Shown here in pieces: positions 8,901-15,478 of a stretch of DNA of 32,743 bases (position 1 is its first letter; the number at the start of each line of letters is the position of its first letter). Location of the stretch: the IMG/VR virus record IMGVR_UViG_3300020220_000198, positions 1 through 32,743 of that record; one strand, 5' to 3'. The notes under the pieces were generated by a model, which worked only from the letters and a program-made list of their open reading frames with translations, had not been told where the DNA came from and did not search any database. The position numbers and the translations under genes are program-made. Source of the DNA: a virus.

Positions 8901-8993
8901 ACAGTTGCGTATAACAGAATTATTGCTGTTTTAATTGAGGCTGTTAAAGAACAACAAGAAATAATTAATGACATTTATAAGAAACTAAGATGA
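5961..8993 (+). CDS. Collagen-like tail fibre with cupredoxin-like domain and S74 chaperone domain
   Basis: 1010 residues in clear blocks. Residues 12-367 are Gly-X-Ser triplets with X mostly Tyr, Phe or Ile, broken at intervals by GNSTSG or GDSTSG. Residues 368-490 form a globular domain (FGGASFYYKFDTKTDTADPG onward). Residues 491-697 are more triplets. Residues 700-797 form a cupredoxin-like domain with potential copper ligands H737 (SGHPFWI), C783 and H786 (ICQYH) and M789. A third short repeat block follows. Residues 921-1010 are an S74 intramolecular chaperone (S921, K926; MGVIAQEIEKIMPEVV). A glycine at every third residue is collagen-like, but proline is almost absent. AAAGGA lies upstream of ATG 5961. 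It overlaps its paralogue by ATGA. It is most likely a trimeric long fibre. Confidence 0.85.
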   Translation: MARISVRAGVQGASGYSGYSGDNPGSSGYSGRSGFSGSGISGYSGTSGYSGVSGYSGTSGYSGISGYSGNSTSGFSGYSGYSGYSGFSGISGYSGFSGISGYSGDSGYSGISGYSGINGTVAFSGTSGYSGISGYSGTSGYSGISGYSGNSTSGFSGFSGISGYSGFSGISGYSGISGYSGISGYSGYSGISGYSGTSGYSGISGYSGDSTSGFSGISGFSGISGYSGFSGISGFSGFSGQSGFSGASGASGYSGISGYSGDSTSGFSGYSGFSGISGYSGYSGNSGYSGFSGQSGFSGFSGISGYSGISGYSGASGYSGISGYSGDSTSGFSGYSGVSGFSGFSGYSGQSGFSGYSGASGYSGRDGQFGGASFYYKFDTKTDTADPGAGRLNVNNATLSSATTLTIHDQDRLLSNIYSFLTTIDDSSSPIKGYTKITEEANTLNFVIYAITGTHVDDTLHFDVPISYVSGVSTPFSNSTNVVITFTVTGDKGDQGISGFSGISGYSGFSGISGYSGISGFSGISGYSGFSGISGYSGYSGVSGYSGISGYSGFSGISGYSGFSGISGYSGFSGISGYSGDSGYSGISGYSGISGYSGFSGISGYSGISGYSGYSGISGYSGFSGQSGFSGTSGYSGISGFSGISGYSGDSTSGYSGYSGISGYSGYSGISGYSGFSGISGYSGTSGYSGISGYTGSRSYSVTNSGSSAYVIDGSNNPTLYLLRGFSYIFNVNASGHPFWIKTAAVTGTGSAYSSGVTNNGAAVGVIIFAVPYDAPSTLYYICQYHGGMVGTISISDLGPSGYSGISGYSGISGYSGISGYSGISGYSGISGYSGISGYSGFSGISGYSGFSGISGYSGISGASGPSTTINATNDTSTASDFYPVFVAATGSNQTATASSSKLYFRPSTGKLSATDFNALSDVTYKEDIQPIQNALNKILDLRGVSYIMKDSKEKSMGVIAQEIEKIMPEVVSQNSDGLKTVAYNRIIAVLIEAVKEQQEIINDIYKKLR
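5994..7061 (+). repeat. Collagen-like coding repeat block 1 (Gly-X-Ser)
   Basis: The DNA is a long series of 9-nt and 18-nt near-repeats such as GGTTACTCAGGTATCTCA (GYSGIS). The frame never breaks. Five GNSTSG/GDSTSG interruptions add two residues between triplets. Confidence 0.9.
7428..8049 (+). repeat. Collagen-like coding repeat block 2 (Gly-X-Ser)
   Basis: Near-identical 36-nt units encoding GYSGFSGISGYS-type sequence are tandem around 7605-7690 (GGATTCTCTGGTATATCCGG repeats), with one GDSTSG interruption near 7905. It begins with GDKGDQG, a conventional collagen-like entry. Confidence 0.9.
8355..8556 (+). repeat. Collagen-like coding repeat block 3 (Gly-X-Ser)
   Basis: This short block opens with four nearly identical 18-nt units (GGTTACTCAGGTATATCA) and ends in GASGPST at the junction to the duplicated C-terminal module. 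Confidence 0.9.
8546..8993 (+). repeat. Duplicated fibre C-terminal module, copy 1
   Basis: This encodes SGPSTTINATNDTSTASDFY, a short spacer and the S74 domain. The DNA of the spacer is nearly identical to copy 2 (9809-10249), diverging mainly at third positions, while the S74 part has drifted further. Confidence 0.85.
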
Positions 8994-10249
8994 GTGTAAC
9001 ATTAAGTAGCCTATTAGGCTCTGGTATATCTGGTTATTCTGGTTATTCTGGTCAAGGACCATCTGGTTATTCTGGATACTCTGGTATTTCGGGATTTTCA
9101 GGAAGATCAGGATATTCAGGATTTTCTGGTATCTCTGGTTACTCAGGTATATCAGGTTACTCAGGCATTTCCGGATATTCTGGTATCTCAGGTTATTCAG
9201 GTATCTCCGGTTATTCAGGTATATCTGGTTTCTCTGGTATATCTGGTTTCTCTGGTATATCCGGTTACTCAGGATTCTCAGGTATATCCGGTTATTCTGG
9301 ATATTCTGGTATCTCAGGTTATTCAGGTATCTCAGGTTACTCTGGTGTCTCTGGTTATTCCGGCATATCTGGATATTCAGGTGATAGCACTTCAGGTTAC
9401 TCTGGATATTCTGGTATCTCAGGTTACTCAGGATTCTCTGGTATATCCGGTTACTCAGGATTCTCTGGTATATCCGGTTATTCTGGTTACTCTGGTATCT
9501 CTGGTTATTCCGGCATATCTGGTTACTCTGGTATCTCTGGTTATTCCGGCATATCTGGTTACTCTGGTGATTCTGGATATTCAGGTATATCTGGTTTCTC
9601 TGGCATATCTGGTTATTCTGGATATTCTGGTGATTCTGGATATTCTGGTTATTCTGGTATATCCGGTTATTCTGGATATTCTGGTATATCCGGTTACTCA
9701 GGTATCTCAGGCACTTCAGGTTATTCTGGTGATAATCCAGGTTCTAGTGGTTATTCTGGTTTCTCTGGCTTTGGTTTATCTGGTTATTCTGGTATATCTG
9801 GTTATTCTGGTGCTTCTGGCCCATCAACTATAATTAATGCTACAAATGATACATCTACAGCTTCAGATTTTTATCCAGTATTTGTTGCAGCCACCGGCTC
9901 AAATCAAACTGCAACTGCATCATCATCTAAACTTTATTTTAGACCATCAACTGGCGAATTAAGCGCTACTGATTTTAATACTTTATCGGATTTATTATAT
10001 AAAGAAGATATTCAACCAATTTATAACGCATTAAACAAAATACTTGACATTCGTGGTGTTTCATATATAATGAAAGACTCTAAGAAAAAACATCTTGGTG
10101 TTATCGCTCAAGAAGTTGAATCAATTATACCTGAAGTTGTATCTGAAAATTCTAATGGAGCTAAATCAGTTTCTTATAACAATATTATAGCTGTTTTAAT
10201 CGAGGCTGTTAAAGAACTAAAAGAGGAAATTGATAAATTAAAGAAATAA
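8990..10249 (+). CDS. Second collagen-like tail fibre with S74 chaperone domain
   Basis: 419 residues. A short start (MSVTLSSLLG) leads straight into Gly-X-Ser triplets (about residues 10-277), with one GDSTSG interruption and a GDNPGSSGYSG segment also found near the start of the neighbouring fibre. Then follow the spacer ASGPSTIINATNDTSTASDF and the S74 domain from S333 (SDLLYKEDIQPI, with K338; LGVIAQEVESIIPEVV; AVLIEAVKEL). The spacer and S74 domain are close copies of those of the upstream 1010-aa fibre. It lacks the two globular domains of that fibre. The ATGA overlap at 8990-8993 points to translational coupling and suggests both are made in related amounts. It could be a shorter or alternative fibre, or a partner in one fibre. 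Confidence 0.8.
   Translation: MSVTLSSLLGSGISGYSGYSGQGPSGYSGYSGISGFSGRSGYSGFSGISGYSGISGYSGISGYSGISGYSGISGYSGISGFSGISGFSGISGYSGFSGISGYSGYSGISGYSGISGYSGVSGYSGISGYSGDSTSGYSGYSGISGYSGFSGISGYSGFSGISGYSGYSGISGYSGISGYSGISGYSGISGYSGDSGYSGISGFSGISGYSGYSGDSGYSGYSGISGYSGYSGISGYSGISGTSGYSGDNPGSSGYSGFSGFGLSGYSGISGYSGASGPSTIINATNDTSTASDFYPVFVAATGSNQTATASSSKLYFRPSTGELSATDFNTLSDLLYKEDIQPIYNALNKILDIRGVSYIMKDSKKKHLGVIAQEVESIIPEVVSENSNGAKSVSYNNIIAVLIEAVKELKEEIDKLKK
9017..9820 (+). repeat. Collagen-like coding repeat block 4 (Gly-X-Ser)
   Basis: It has the same unit types as the upstream fibre (for example GGTTACTCAGGATTCTCTGG near 9420-9480), so homologous recombination between the two genes would keep the frame. 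Confidence 0.9.
9809..10249 (+). repeat. Duplicated fibre C-terminal module, copy 2
   Basis: Partner of the module at 8546-8993: same spacer, and an S74 domain with conservative changes (RGVSYIMKDSK in both). Confidence 0.85.
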
Positions 10250-10264
10250 AATTTTGGAATTATT

Positions 10265-12196
10265 ATGAAATACAGTGTGGTGATACCGACATATAATCAT
10301 TGTGATGATTTTCTTAAACCATGTATTGAATCTATCGTTCAGTATACCGATTTAGAAGATGTAGAAATAATTATATCTGCTAATGGGTGTACTGATAATA
10401 CAAAAGATTACCTAAACGATCTTAAATCTTTCATACCAAATCTAAAAGTGATTTGGTCTGATGAACCACTTGGTTATCCAAAAGCTACAAATCTTGGTAT
10501 TTTAGCTTCTTCTGGTGAAAAAATAATTCTTCTCAATAACGATACTAAATTTTTAAATCAAGAAAAAAATACTTGGTTAAATTTATTAGCATCTGGCTTT
10601 GATAATTCAAAATGTGGTATAACTTGTGTGGTAAAAGAATACTCACGAGTAATGCAAAAAGATTTTGCGGTATTTTTTTGTGTAATGATTGATCGTAAAG
10701 TTTTTGACACAATTGGTTTACTTAATGAAGAATATGGCACAGGCTCTGGTGAAGATATGGAGTTTTGTATTTTAACTGAGGCTGCGGGTTTTGAAGTTGT
10801 CGAAGTTTCAAGTAAAATAAAACTTAATAAAAAATACTTTACTGGTTCATTTCCAATCTATCATCTTGGCGAAGGCACAGTTCACGATAATAAATTAGTG
10901 CCTAATTGGAAAGAAATATTTTTAAAGAATGCAATTAGAGTTGCAACTAAGTATAATCAAGATTGGAAAAAAGAAAAAAATATGAATCACCTTAAAATAG
11001 GCATTATAACACCATTATACAATGATATTGAACATATTTTTCATGCCATTAATTCTGTTAAAACACAAAATATGGGAAATGTTGTTCATTATATATACGA
11101 TGATTGTTCAACTGATGGTGTAGAAAAAGGATTACAAGAACTTTTATTTGCAAACACATCTTTAGTTTACATTAAAGGCGAACAAAATAAAGGACAAGCT
11201 TACGCAAGAAATCGAGCAATTGAATCTGCGCTTGCTGTTGGTTGCGATTACATTGCATTTTTAGATTCAGATGATGTTTGGTTTCCAAATCATTTACAAA
11301 GAGCCTTAGAAACTTTACAAACACAAAACTGTAATGTTGTTTATTCAACACCGCAATTTTGTGATGAAAACGGCAATGTTCTTTTTCCTTATAATATTGT
11401 TGTGCCACATACATTTATTGGTAAACAATTAAGACACAACAATTTTATTTGGATATCAAGTGTAGTTGCTAATGCACGGTGTTTTTTAGATACAAAATTT
11501 GATGATACAATAAACAGTGTTGAAGATTGGGATATGTGGTTAAGATTATATGAAAAAGGCCATGTGTTCTTTAAGGATTCAGAAATTACTATTCGTTATT
11601 TGGTTAGAAACAATACTGAAGCATCTAAAGGTGCCTCAAAAATGAATTTATTTTGGCAAAAACATCAACAATTACCATCTTTAAAATTACATTTGGCCTG
11701 CGGCCATGATTATGATGAAAATTATATTAACATTGATTTATATGCACCTGAAGATGCTAAATGCGATGTTCGTCTTGATGTACAAAAACTACCATATGAT
11801 GACAATACTGTTGATGAAATTAAAGCGTTTCATATCATTGAACATTTTCATTTTTTTGAAATACAAGAGGTTCTCAAAGAGTGGTATCGTGTGTTAAAAC
11901 CTGGCGGCAAATTATATCTTGAAACGCCAGACTTTTTAGAAACTTGCCGATCATTTGTTGAAGGTAATCCAGCAACCGGCATGGATATTGAACAGTGGCG
12001 TATTCTTTTATACGGACATTTTTTTGCTCATGCGTGGATACCAGGCCAAACACATAAATTTTTATTTACTGAAACACAATTAAGAGCAAATCTTGGTTGG
12101 GCTGGTTTTCAAACAGTTAACCGTGTTCGACCTGCATCTAAATATGTTATGAATGAAACACATCATTTGTTTTTGACAGTGGAAGCTTTTAAATGA
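10265..12196 (+). CDS. Three-domain enzyme: GT2 glycosyltransferase - GT2 glycosyltransferase - SAM methyltransferase
   Basis: 643 residues. Residues 3-230 are a GT-A family 2 glycosyltransferase (YSVVIPTYNHCDDFLKPCIE; SANGCTDNT; ILLNNDT as the metal-binding region). Residues 243-460 are a second GT2 domain (KIGIITPLYNDIEHIFHAIN; YDDCSTDG; FLDSDDVW at 332-339). Residues 470-643 are a class I SAM-dependent methyltransferase (LHLACGHDYDENYINIDL from 475; FHIIEHFHF; YRVLKPGGKLYLETPDF). Family 2 enzymes transfer sugars from nucleotide donors; the methyltransferase could cap or modify the sugar. It is cytoplasmic, with no membrane segments. It begins 15 nt after the collagen-like fibres and overlaps the next glycosyltransferase by ATGA. 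The ribosome site is weak. Target is inferred: fibre serines or tyrosines, or host surface glycans; DNA modification is less likely given the setting. Confidence 0.85.
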   Translation: MKYSVVIPTYNHCDDFLKPCIESIVQYTDLEDVEIIISANGCTDNTKDYLNDLKSFIPNLKVIWSDEPLGYPKATNLGILASSGEKIILLNNDTKFLNQEKNTWLNLLASGFDNSKCGITCVVKEYSRVMQKDFAVFFCVMIDRKVFDTIGLLNEEYGTGSGEDMEFCILTEAAGFEVVEVSSKIKLNKKYFTGSFPIYHLGEGTVHDNKLVPNWKEIFLKNAIRVATKYNQDWKKEKNMNHLKIGIITPLYNDIEHIFHAINSVKTQNMGNVVHYIYDDCSTDGVEKGLQELLFANTSLVYIKGEQNKGQAYARNRAIESALAVGCDYIAFLDSDDVWFPNHLQRALETLQTQNCNVVYSTPQFCDENGNVLFPYNIVVPHTFIGKQLRHNNFIWISSVVANARCFLDTKFDDTINSVEDWDMWLRLYEKGHVFFKDSEITIRYLVRNNTEASKGASKMNLFWQKHQQLPSLKLHLACGHDYDENYINIDLYAPEDAKCDVRLDVQKLPYDDNTVDEIKAFHIIEHFHFFEIQEVLKEWYRVLKPGGKLYLETPDFLETCRSFVEGNPATGMDIEQWRILLYGHFFAHAWIPGQTHKFLFTETQLRANLGWAGFQTVNRVRPASKYVMNETHHLFLTVEAFK

Positions 12197-13158
12197 CCAA
12201 CATATTATGTTCTATTTCGACCAGAGGCCGATATGACACAACTTTGCCAATGGCAATTCAATCAGTTATAACACAAACTTTAAAACCAAATAAGTTGGTT
12301 ATTTTTGATGATAATGAACAACCAAAAGATATAAGAGAAATACAACACTATGAATATCTTTTTCGTATGTTGGATGAAAAAAATATCGAATGGCAAGTTA
12401 TTTTTGGTCAGAAAAAAGGCCAACATTTTAATCATCAAATGGCCAATACCATGGATTATGAATGGGTTTGGCGTTTAGATGATGATACTATAGCTGATTC
12501 AAATGTTTTAGAAAATTTATATAAACATACCGCATCAGATGTTGGTGCTGTTGGTGGTTCTGTACTAACACCGCCATTTATTAAAGGATTAAATTCAACT
12601 GGTAAGATTGACGATATTGATGAACAAAATATTCAATGGGATTATATTAAAGATATAAAAGAAGTAGATCATTTACATTGTTCATTTTTATATCGTGCTG
12701 GAATACATGACTACAATTTAGGTTTATCTCAGGTTGCTCACCGAGAAGAAACACTTTTTACTTTTGGTTTAAAACAAAAAGGATATAAACTTCTTGTTAT
12801 ACCAAATACAGTAACTTGGCATTTAAGAAATCGAAATGGTGGCATTAGAACATTTCAAAAGGATATGTTTGACCATGATGAATATATTTTTAGAAATCAT
12901 TTAGAGTATAAAGATAAAACAATCGTTGTTTTAAACTCTGGCATGGGCGATCATTTGGTGTTTACTAGTGTTTTACCATTAATAAAAAATGCTGCAGTAT
13001 TTTCGTGTTATCCTGAAATAGTTCCAGGCAGAAGCATCGATGATGCTATGAGACTTTTTGGTGATTTAGATTGTTACAGTATTTACAAAAAAATGGATCA
13101 ATGGAATTGGAAAAATTCTTTAGAGAAAGCTTTCAGAAAGATGTATGGTGTAAAATGA
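12193..13158 (+). CDS. Glycosyltransferase: GT2 domain plus N-terminal half of a GT9-like domain
   Basis: 321 residues. Residues 1-225 are a GT2-type domain (MTNILCSISTRGRYDTTLPM; VIFDDNEQPK; VWRLDDDTIAD with D96-D98 as the metal-binding triplet; HCSFLYRAGIHDYNLGLSQV). From residue 241 the sequence changes to KTIVVLNSGMGDHLVFTSVL, which has the G-x-G-D signature of the first Rossmann domain of family 9 (heptosyltransferase-like) enzymes. The protein stops at residue 321, and the missing second GT9 domain is encoded by the next gene, overlapping by ATGA. Start and stop overlaps on both sides suggest a tightly coupled operon. Donor and acceptor are unknown. Confidence 0.75.
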   Translation: MTNILCSISTRGRYDTTLPMAIQSVITQTLKPNKLVIFDDNEQPKDIREIQHYEYLFRMLDEKNIEWQVIFGQKKGQHFNHQMANTMDYEWVWRLDDDTIADSNVLENLYKHTASDVGAVGGSVLTPPFIKGLNSTGKIDDIDEQNIQWDYIKDIKEVDHLHCSFLYRAGIHDYNLGLSQVAHREETLFTFGLKQKGYKLLVIPNTVTWHLRNRNGGIRTFQKDMFDHDEYIFRNHLEYKDKTIVVLNSGMGDHLVFTSVLPLIKNAAVFSCYPEIVPGRSIDDAMRLFGDLDCYSIYKKMDQWNWKNSLEKAFRKMYGVK

Positions 13159-13583
13159 TTATTATTTCTCCATACTCAAAAGAACTTAGAGATGGTAAAA
13201 AAAATCCAAAAAATTATCCATATTGGAAAGAATTAATATCTCTTATTCAAGAACCAATCATACAAGTTGGCATCGATGGTGAAGAGCAATTAGTTGAAAA
13301 TTTTCGTAAAAATTTATCAATTACTGAGTTGCGAAACCTCATAAACGAATGTCGAATATGGATTTCAGTTGATAGTTTTTTTCAACATTTAGCTTGGAAT
13401 TCTAACAAACCAGGTATTGTGCTTTTTGGACAGTCTGATCCTTTAATATTTGGTCATTCGGAAAATATTAATTTATTAAAAGATCGTTCGTATTTGCGTG
13501 AAAAACAATTTTGGTTATGGGAACAATGTGATTATAGAGAGGAGGCTTTTGTAAAACCGGCAGAAGTTCTAAAGTATTTGTGA
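13155..13583 (+). CDS. GT9-like (heptosyltransferase-type) C-terminal domain as a separate protein
   Basis: 142 residues from ATG 13155, which overlaps the TGA of the previous gene. Upstream in-frame codons exist from 13071, but they would read the previous gene's DNA out of frame and give sequence unrelated to the family, so the overlap start is preferred. MIIISPYSKELRDGKKNPKN, then IQVGIDGEEQLVENF, LSITELRNLINECRIWISVD and SFFQHLAWNSNKPGIVLFGQ followed by SDPLIFGH match the sugar-nucleotide-binding half of GT9 enzymes (S-x-x-x-H-L-A and V-x-L-F-G-x-x-D-P). Together with the end of the previous protein it could rebuild a whole GT9 fold. No membrane segment is seen. Confidence 0.75.
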   Translation: MIIISPYSKELRDGKKNPKNYPYWKELISLIQEPIIQVGIDGEEQLVENFRKNLSITELRNLINECRIWISVDSFFQHLAWNSNKPGIVLFGQSDPLIFGHSENINLLKDRSYLREKQFWLWEQCDYREEAFVKPAEVLKYL

Positions 13584-13591
13584 GATAAATA
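13584..13591 (+). promoter_or_regulatory. T4-type late promoter (GATAAATA)
   Basis: GATAAATA overlaps the end of the glycan module (stop codon at 13581-13583 immediately before) and lies 21 nt before ATG 13613 of the gp13 gene, with AAGGA between. It marks the likely start of the neck/terminase transcript. Confidence 0.65.
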
Positions 13592-13612
13592 CACGATAAA
13601 CGAAGGATTTTT

Positions 13613-14566
13613 ATGGCTGCTCCAACAACAAGATTACAGTTTAAAGATTATTGTCTTAGAAGATTAGGTTGGCCAGTTATTGATATTAATGTAGATGACG
13701 ATCAAGTTGATGATCGTATTGATGATGCCTTGAGTTTTTTCTATGATTACCACTATGATGGTACAGAAAAACTCTTTATGAAGCATAAAATTACTCAAAC
13801 TGACATTGACCGCCGTTGGATTTATGCTCCCGATGCGGTTCTTTTTGTTATTGGTGTTTTACCGTTTGACGATTCAAATTCATCAGTTAACATGTTTGAT
13901 CTTAGATATCAACTAAGACTGCATGATTTATATGACTTTACTTCAGTTTCTTATGTGTCTTATGAAATTACAATGCAACACATACAAACTTTAAATCTTC
14001 TTTTTTCTGGAAAACCACAATTTCGTTTTAATCGAGTGCAAAACAAAGTGTTTTTAGATATTGATTGGGAAAGAGATGTAGAAGTTGGTGACTATGTAAT
14101 TATTGAGTGTTATCGTAAAATGAATCCAGAACTTGTTAATTTAACTGGCACAGTAAACCTTGTTTCTGGTAATACAACAGTCATAGGCACAGGAACAAAA
14201 TTTGACCAAGAAATTGTTGAAAATGATTTTGTAAATTTTGGTGATGAATCACTTCAAGTTAGAACAATTAATTCACCAACAAATATTACACTTACGACAG
14301 CGCCAGCGGCATCAAATGCAACAGCAACAATGACAGTAACTGGTTTAACTGATGTTTTTGATAATCGTTTTTTAAAAGCATATGCCACTGCAAAAATTAA
14401 AATGCAATGGGGCTCCAATCTTAAAAAGTTTGCTGGTATTCAAATGCCAGGTGGTGTAACTCTTAATGGTCAACAAATTTATGATGAGGCTATAGAAGAA
14501 ATTAAAAACTTAGAAGAACAAATGTATAATTCAACTAGTATGCCTAGTGAAATCTTGTCGGGATAA
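13613..14566 (+). CDS. 13: Neck protein gp13 (T4-like)
   Basis: 317 residues, close to T4 gp13 (309). MAAPTTRLQFKDYCLRRLGW, then PVIDINVDDDQVDDRIDDAL and FFYDYHYDGTEKLF are the conserved opening of cyanophage-type gp13; the middle (LRYQLRLHDLYDFTSVSYVS, MQHIQTLNLLFSGKPQFRFN) also fits. Residues 170-240 carry an extra threonine- and valine-rich beta segment (TGTVNLVSGNTTVIGTGTKF) that looks like an inserted domain. The family forms, with gp14, the neck that closes the filled head and joins it to the tail. It is followed at once by gp14 (3 nt) and gp15, as in other T4-like phages. Confidence 0.85.
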   Translation: MAAPTTRLQFKDYCLRRLGWPVIDINVDDDQVDDRIDDALSFFYDYHYDGTEKLFMKHKITQTDIDRRWIYAPDAVLFVIGVLPFDDSNSSVNMFDLRYQLRLHDLYDFTSVSYVSYEITMQHIQTLNLLFSGKPQFRFNRVQNKVFLDIDWERDVEVGDYVIIECYRKMNPELVNLTGTVNLVSGNTTVIGTGTKFDQEIVENDFVNFGDESLQVRTINSPTNITLTTAPAASNATATMTVTGLTDVFDNRFLKAYATAKIKMQWGSNLKKFAGIQMPGGVTLNGQQIYDEAIEEIKNLEEQMYNSTSMPSEILSG

Positions 14567-14569
14567 TTT

Positions 14570-15478
14570 GTGGCCACTAATCTTTATTTCAATAATTTTC
14601 CTCAAAATCAAATAACACAAGAACAACTTCTTGTTGAAGATTTGGTTATTGAAGCTTTACAAATTTATGGCATGGATGTTTATTATTTGCCAAGAACTGT
14701 TCGAGCAAATAATGAAATTGATTATATTTATGGAGAAGATACTCTTAAAGAATATGTAACTGCACATCCAATCGAAATGTATCTTGAAAATGTGACAGGT
14801 ATGGATGGTGAGGGTGATTTTATTTCTAAATTTGGTTTAGAAATTCGTGATGAAATATCGGTGTTGGTTTCTCGCAGAAGATTTCAATATGCAACTTCTC
14901 CGTCAGATTTAGAAAGACCAAGAGAAGGTGATTTAATTTATATTCCTCTTTTAAAGAATTTTTTTGAAATTATCTTTGTAGAACATGAAAATGATCAAGC
15001 AATGTTTTATACACTTGGTCGCGGCCGAGGTGGAAATGTTTATGTTTATGCTCTTAAACTAAAACAATTTGTATTTTCAAATGAAATTGTTGAAACTGGT
15101 GTTTTTGAAATTGATGAGCAAATTCGTGACAATTACAGTCGTACAAAAATTACATTAACAACTGGCTCTGGTCATTATGCTAATGGTGAAATAGTTTATC
15201 AAGGTACAAGTCTTGCTGCGGCAAATGCACAAGCTATTGTGCAAAGCTCCGATGTTATTAGCGCAAGTAAATATGTTAACATTATTCATGTTCAAGGAAC
15301 ATTTACTTCAGCAAATGTAATTGGTGAAAGTTCTGGTGCTGTTTGGACAGCAAATGTTGTATCAGATACAGCGACAATGAATGATGCGTTTGAAGATATT
15401 GTAGACAATAACCGTATACAAACAGAAAGTGATAGCATTCTTGATTGGACAGAAACCAATCCATTTGGTGAAACATAA
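14570..15478 (+). CDS. 14: Neck protein gp14 (T4-like)
   Basis: 302 residues from a GTG start 3 nt after gp13. NLYFNNFPQNQITQEQLLVE, then EALQIYGMDVYYLPRTVRAN and FISKFGLEIRDEISVLVSRR followed by RPREGDLIYIPL and FFEIIFVEHEN are the conserved gp14 core. A region at about residues 200-270 (TKITLTTGSGHYANGEIVYQ; VIGESSGAVW) is a repeated beta-type insertion like those in other aquatic relatives. gp14 assembles with gp13 into the head-tail connector ring. The stop overlaps the gp15 start (TAATG). Confidence 0.85.
   Translation: MATNLYFNNFPQNQITQEQLLVEDLVIEALQIYGMDVYYLPRTVRANNEIDYIYGEDTLKEYVTAHPIEMYLENVTGMDGEGDFISKFGLEIRDEISVLVSRRRFQYATSPSDLERPREGDLIYIPLLKNFFEIIFVEHENDQAMFYTLGRGRGGNVYVYALKLKQFVFSNEIVETGVFEIDEQIRDNYSRTKITLTTGSGHYANGEIVYQGTSLAAANAQAIVQSSDVISASKYVNIIHVQGTFTSANVIGESSGAVWTANVVSDTATMNDAFEDIVDNNRIQTESDSILDWTETNPFGET

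Noticed and set aside
5994-9820. Regular repeats reminiscent of a CRISPR array or satellite DNA
   Set aside because: The repeats have no unique spacers, keep one reading frame through two genes and encode Gly-X-Ser triplets.
10265-12196. DNA-modifying glucosyltransferase or DNA methyltransferase function
   Set aside because: The domains are GT2-type and a small-molecule-type class I methyltransferase without DNA-recognition motifs such as DPPY; the fibre setting fits glycan work better.
13071-13154. N-terminal extension of the GT9 C-terminal protein (start at 13071)
   Set aside because: The extension reads the preceding glycosyltransferase gene out of frame; the ATGA-coupled ATG 13155 starts exactly at the conserved domain.
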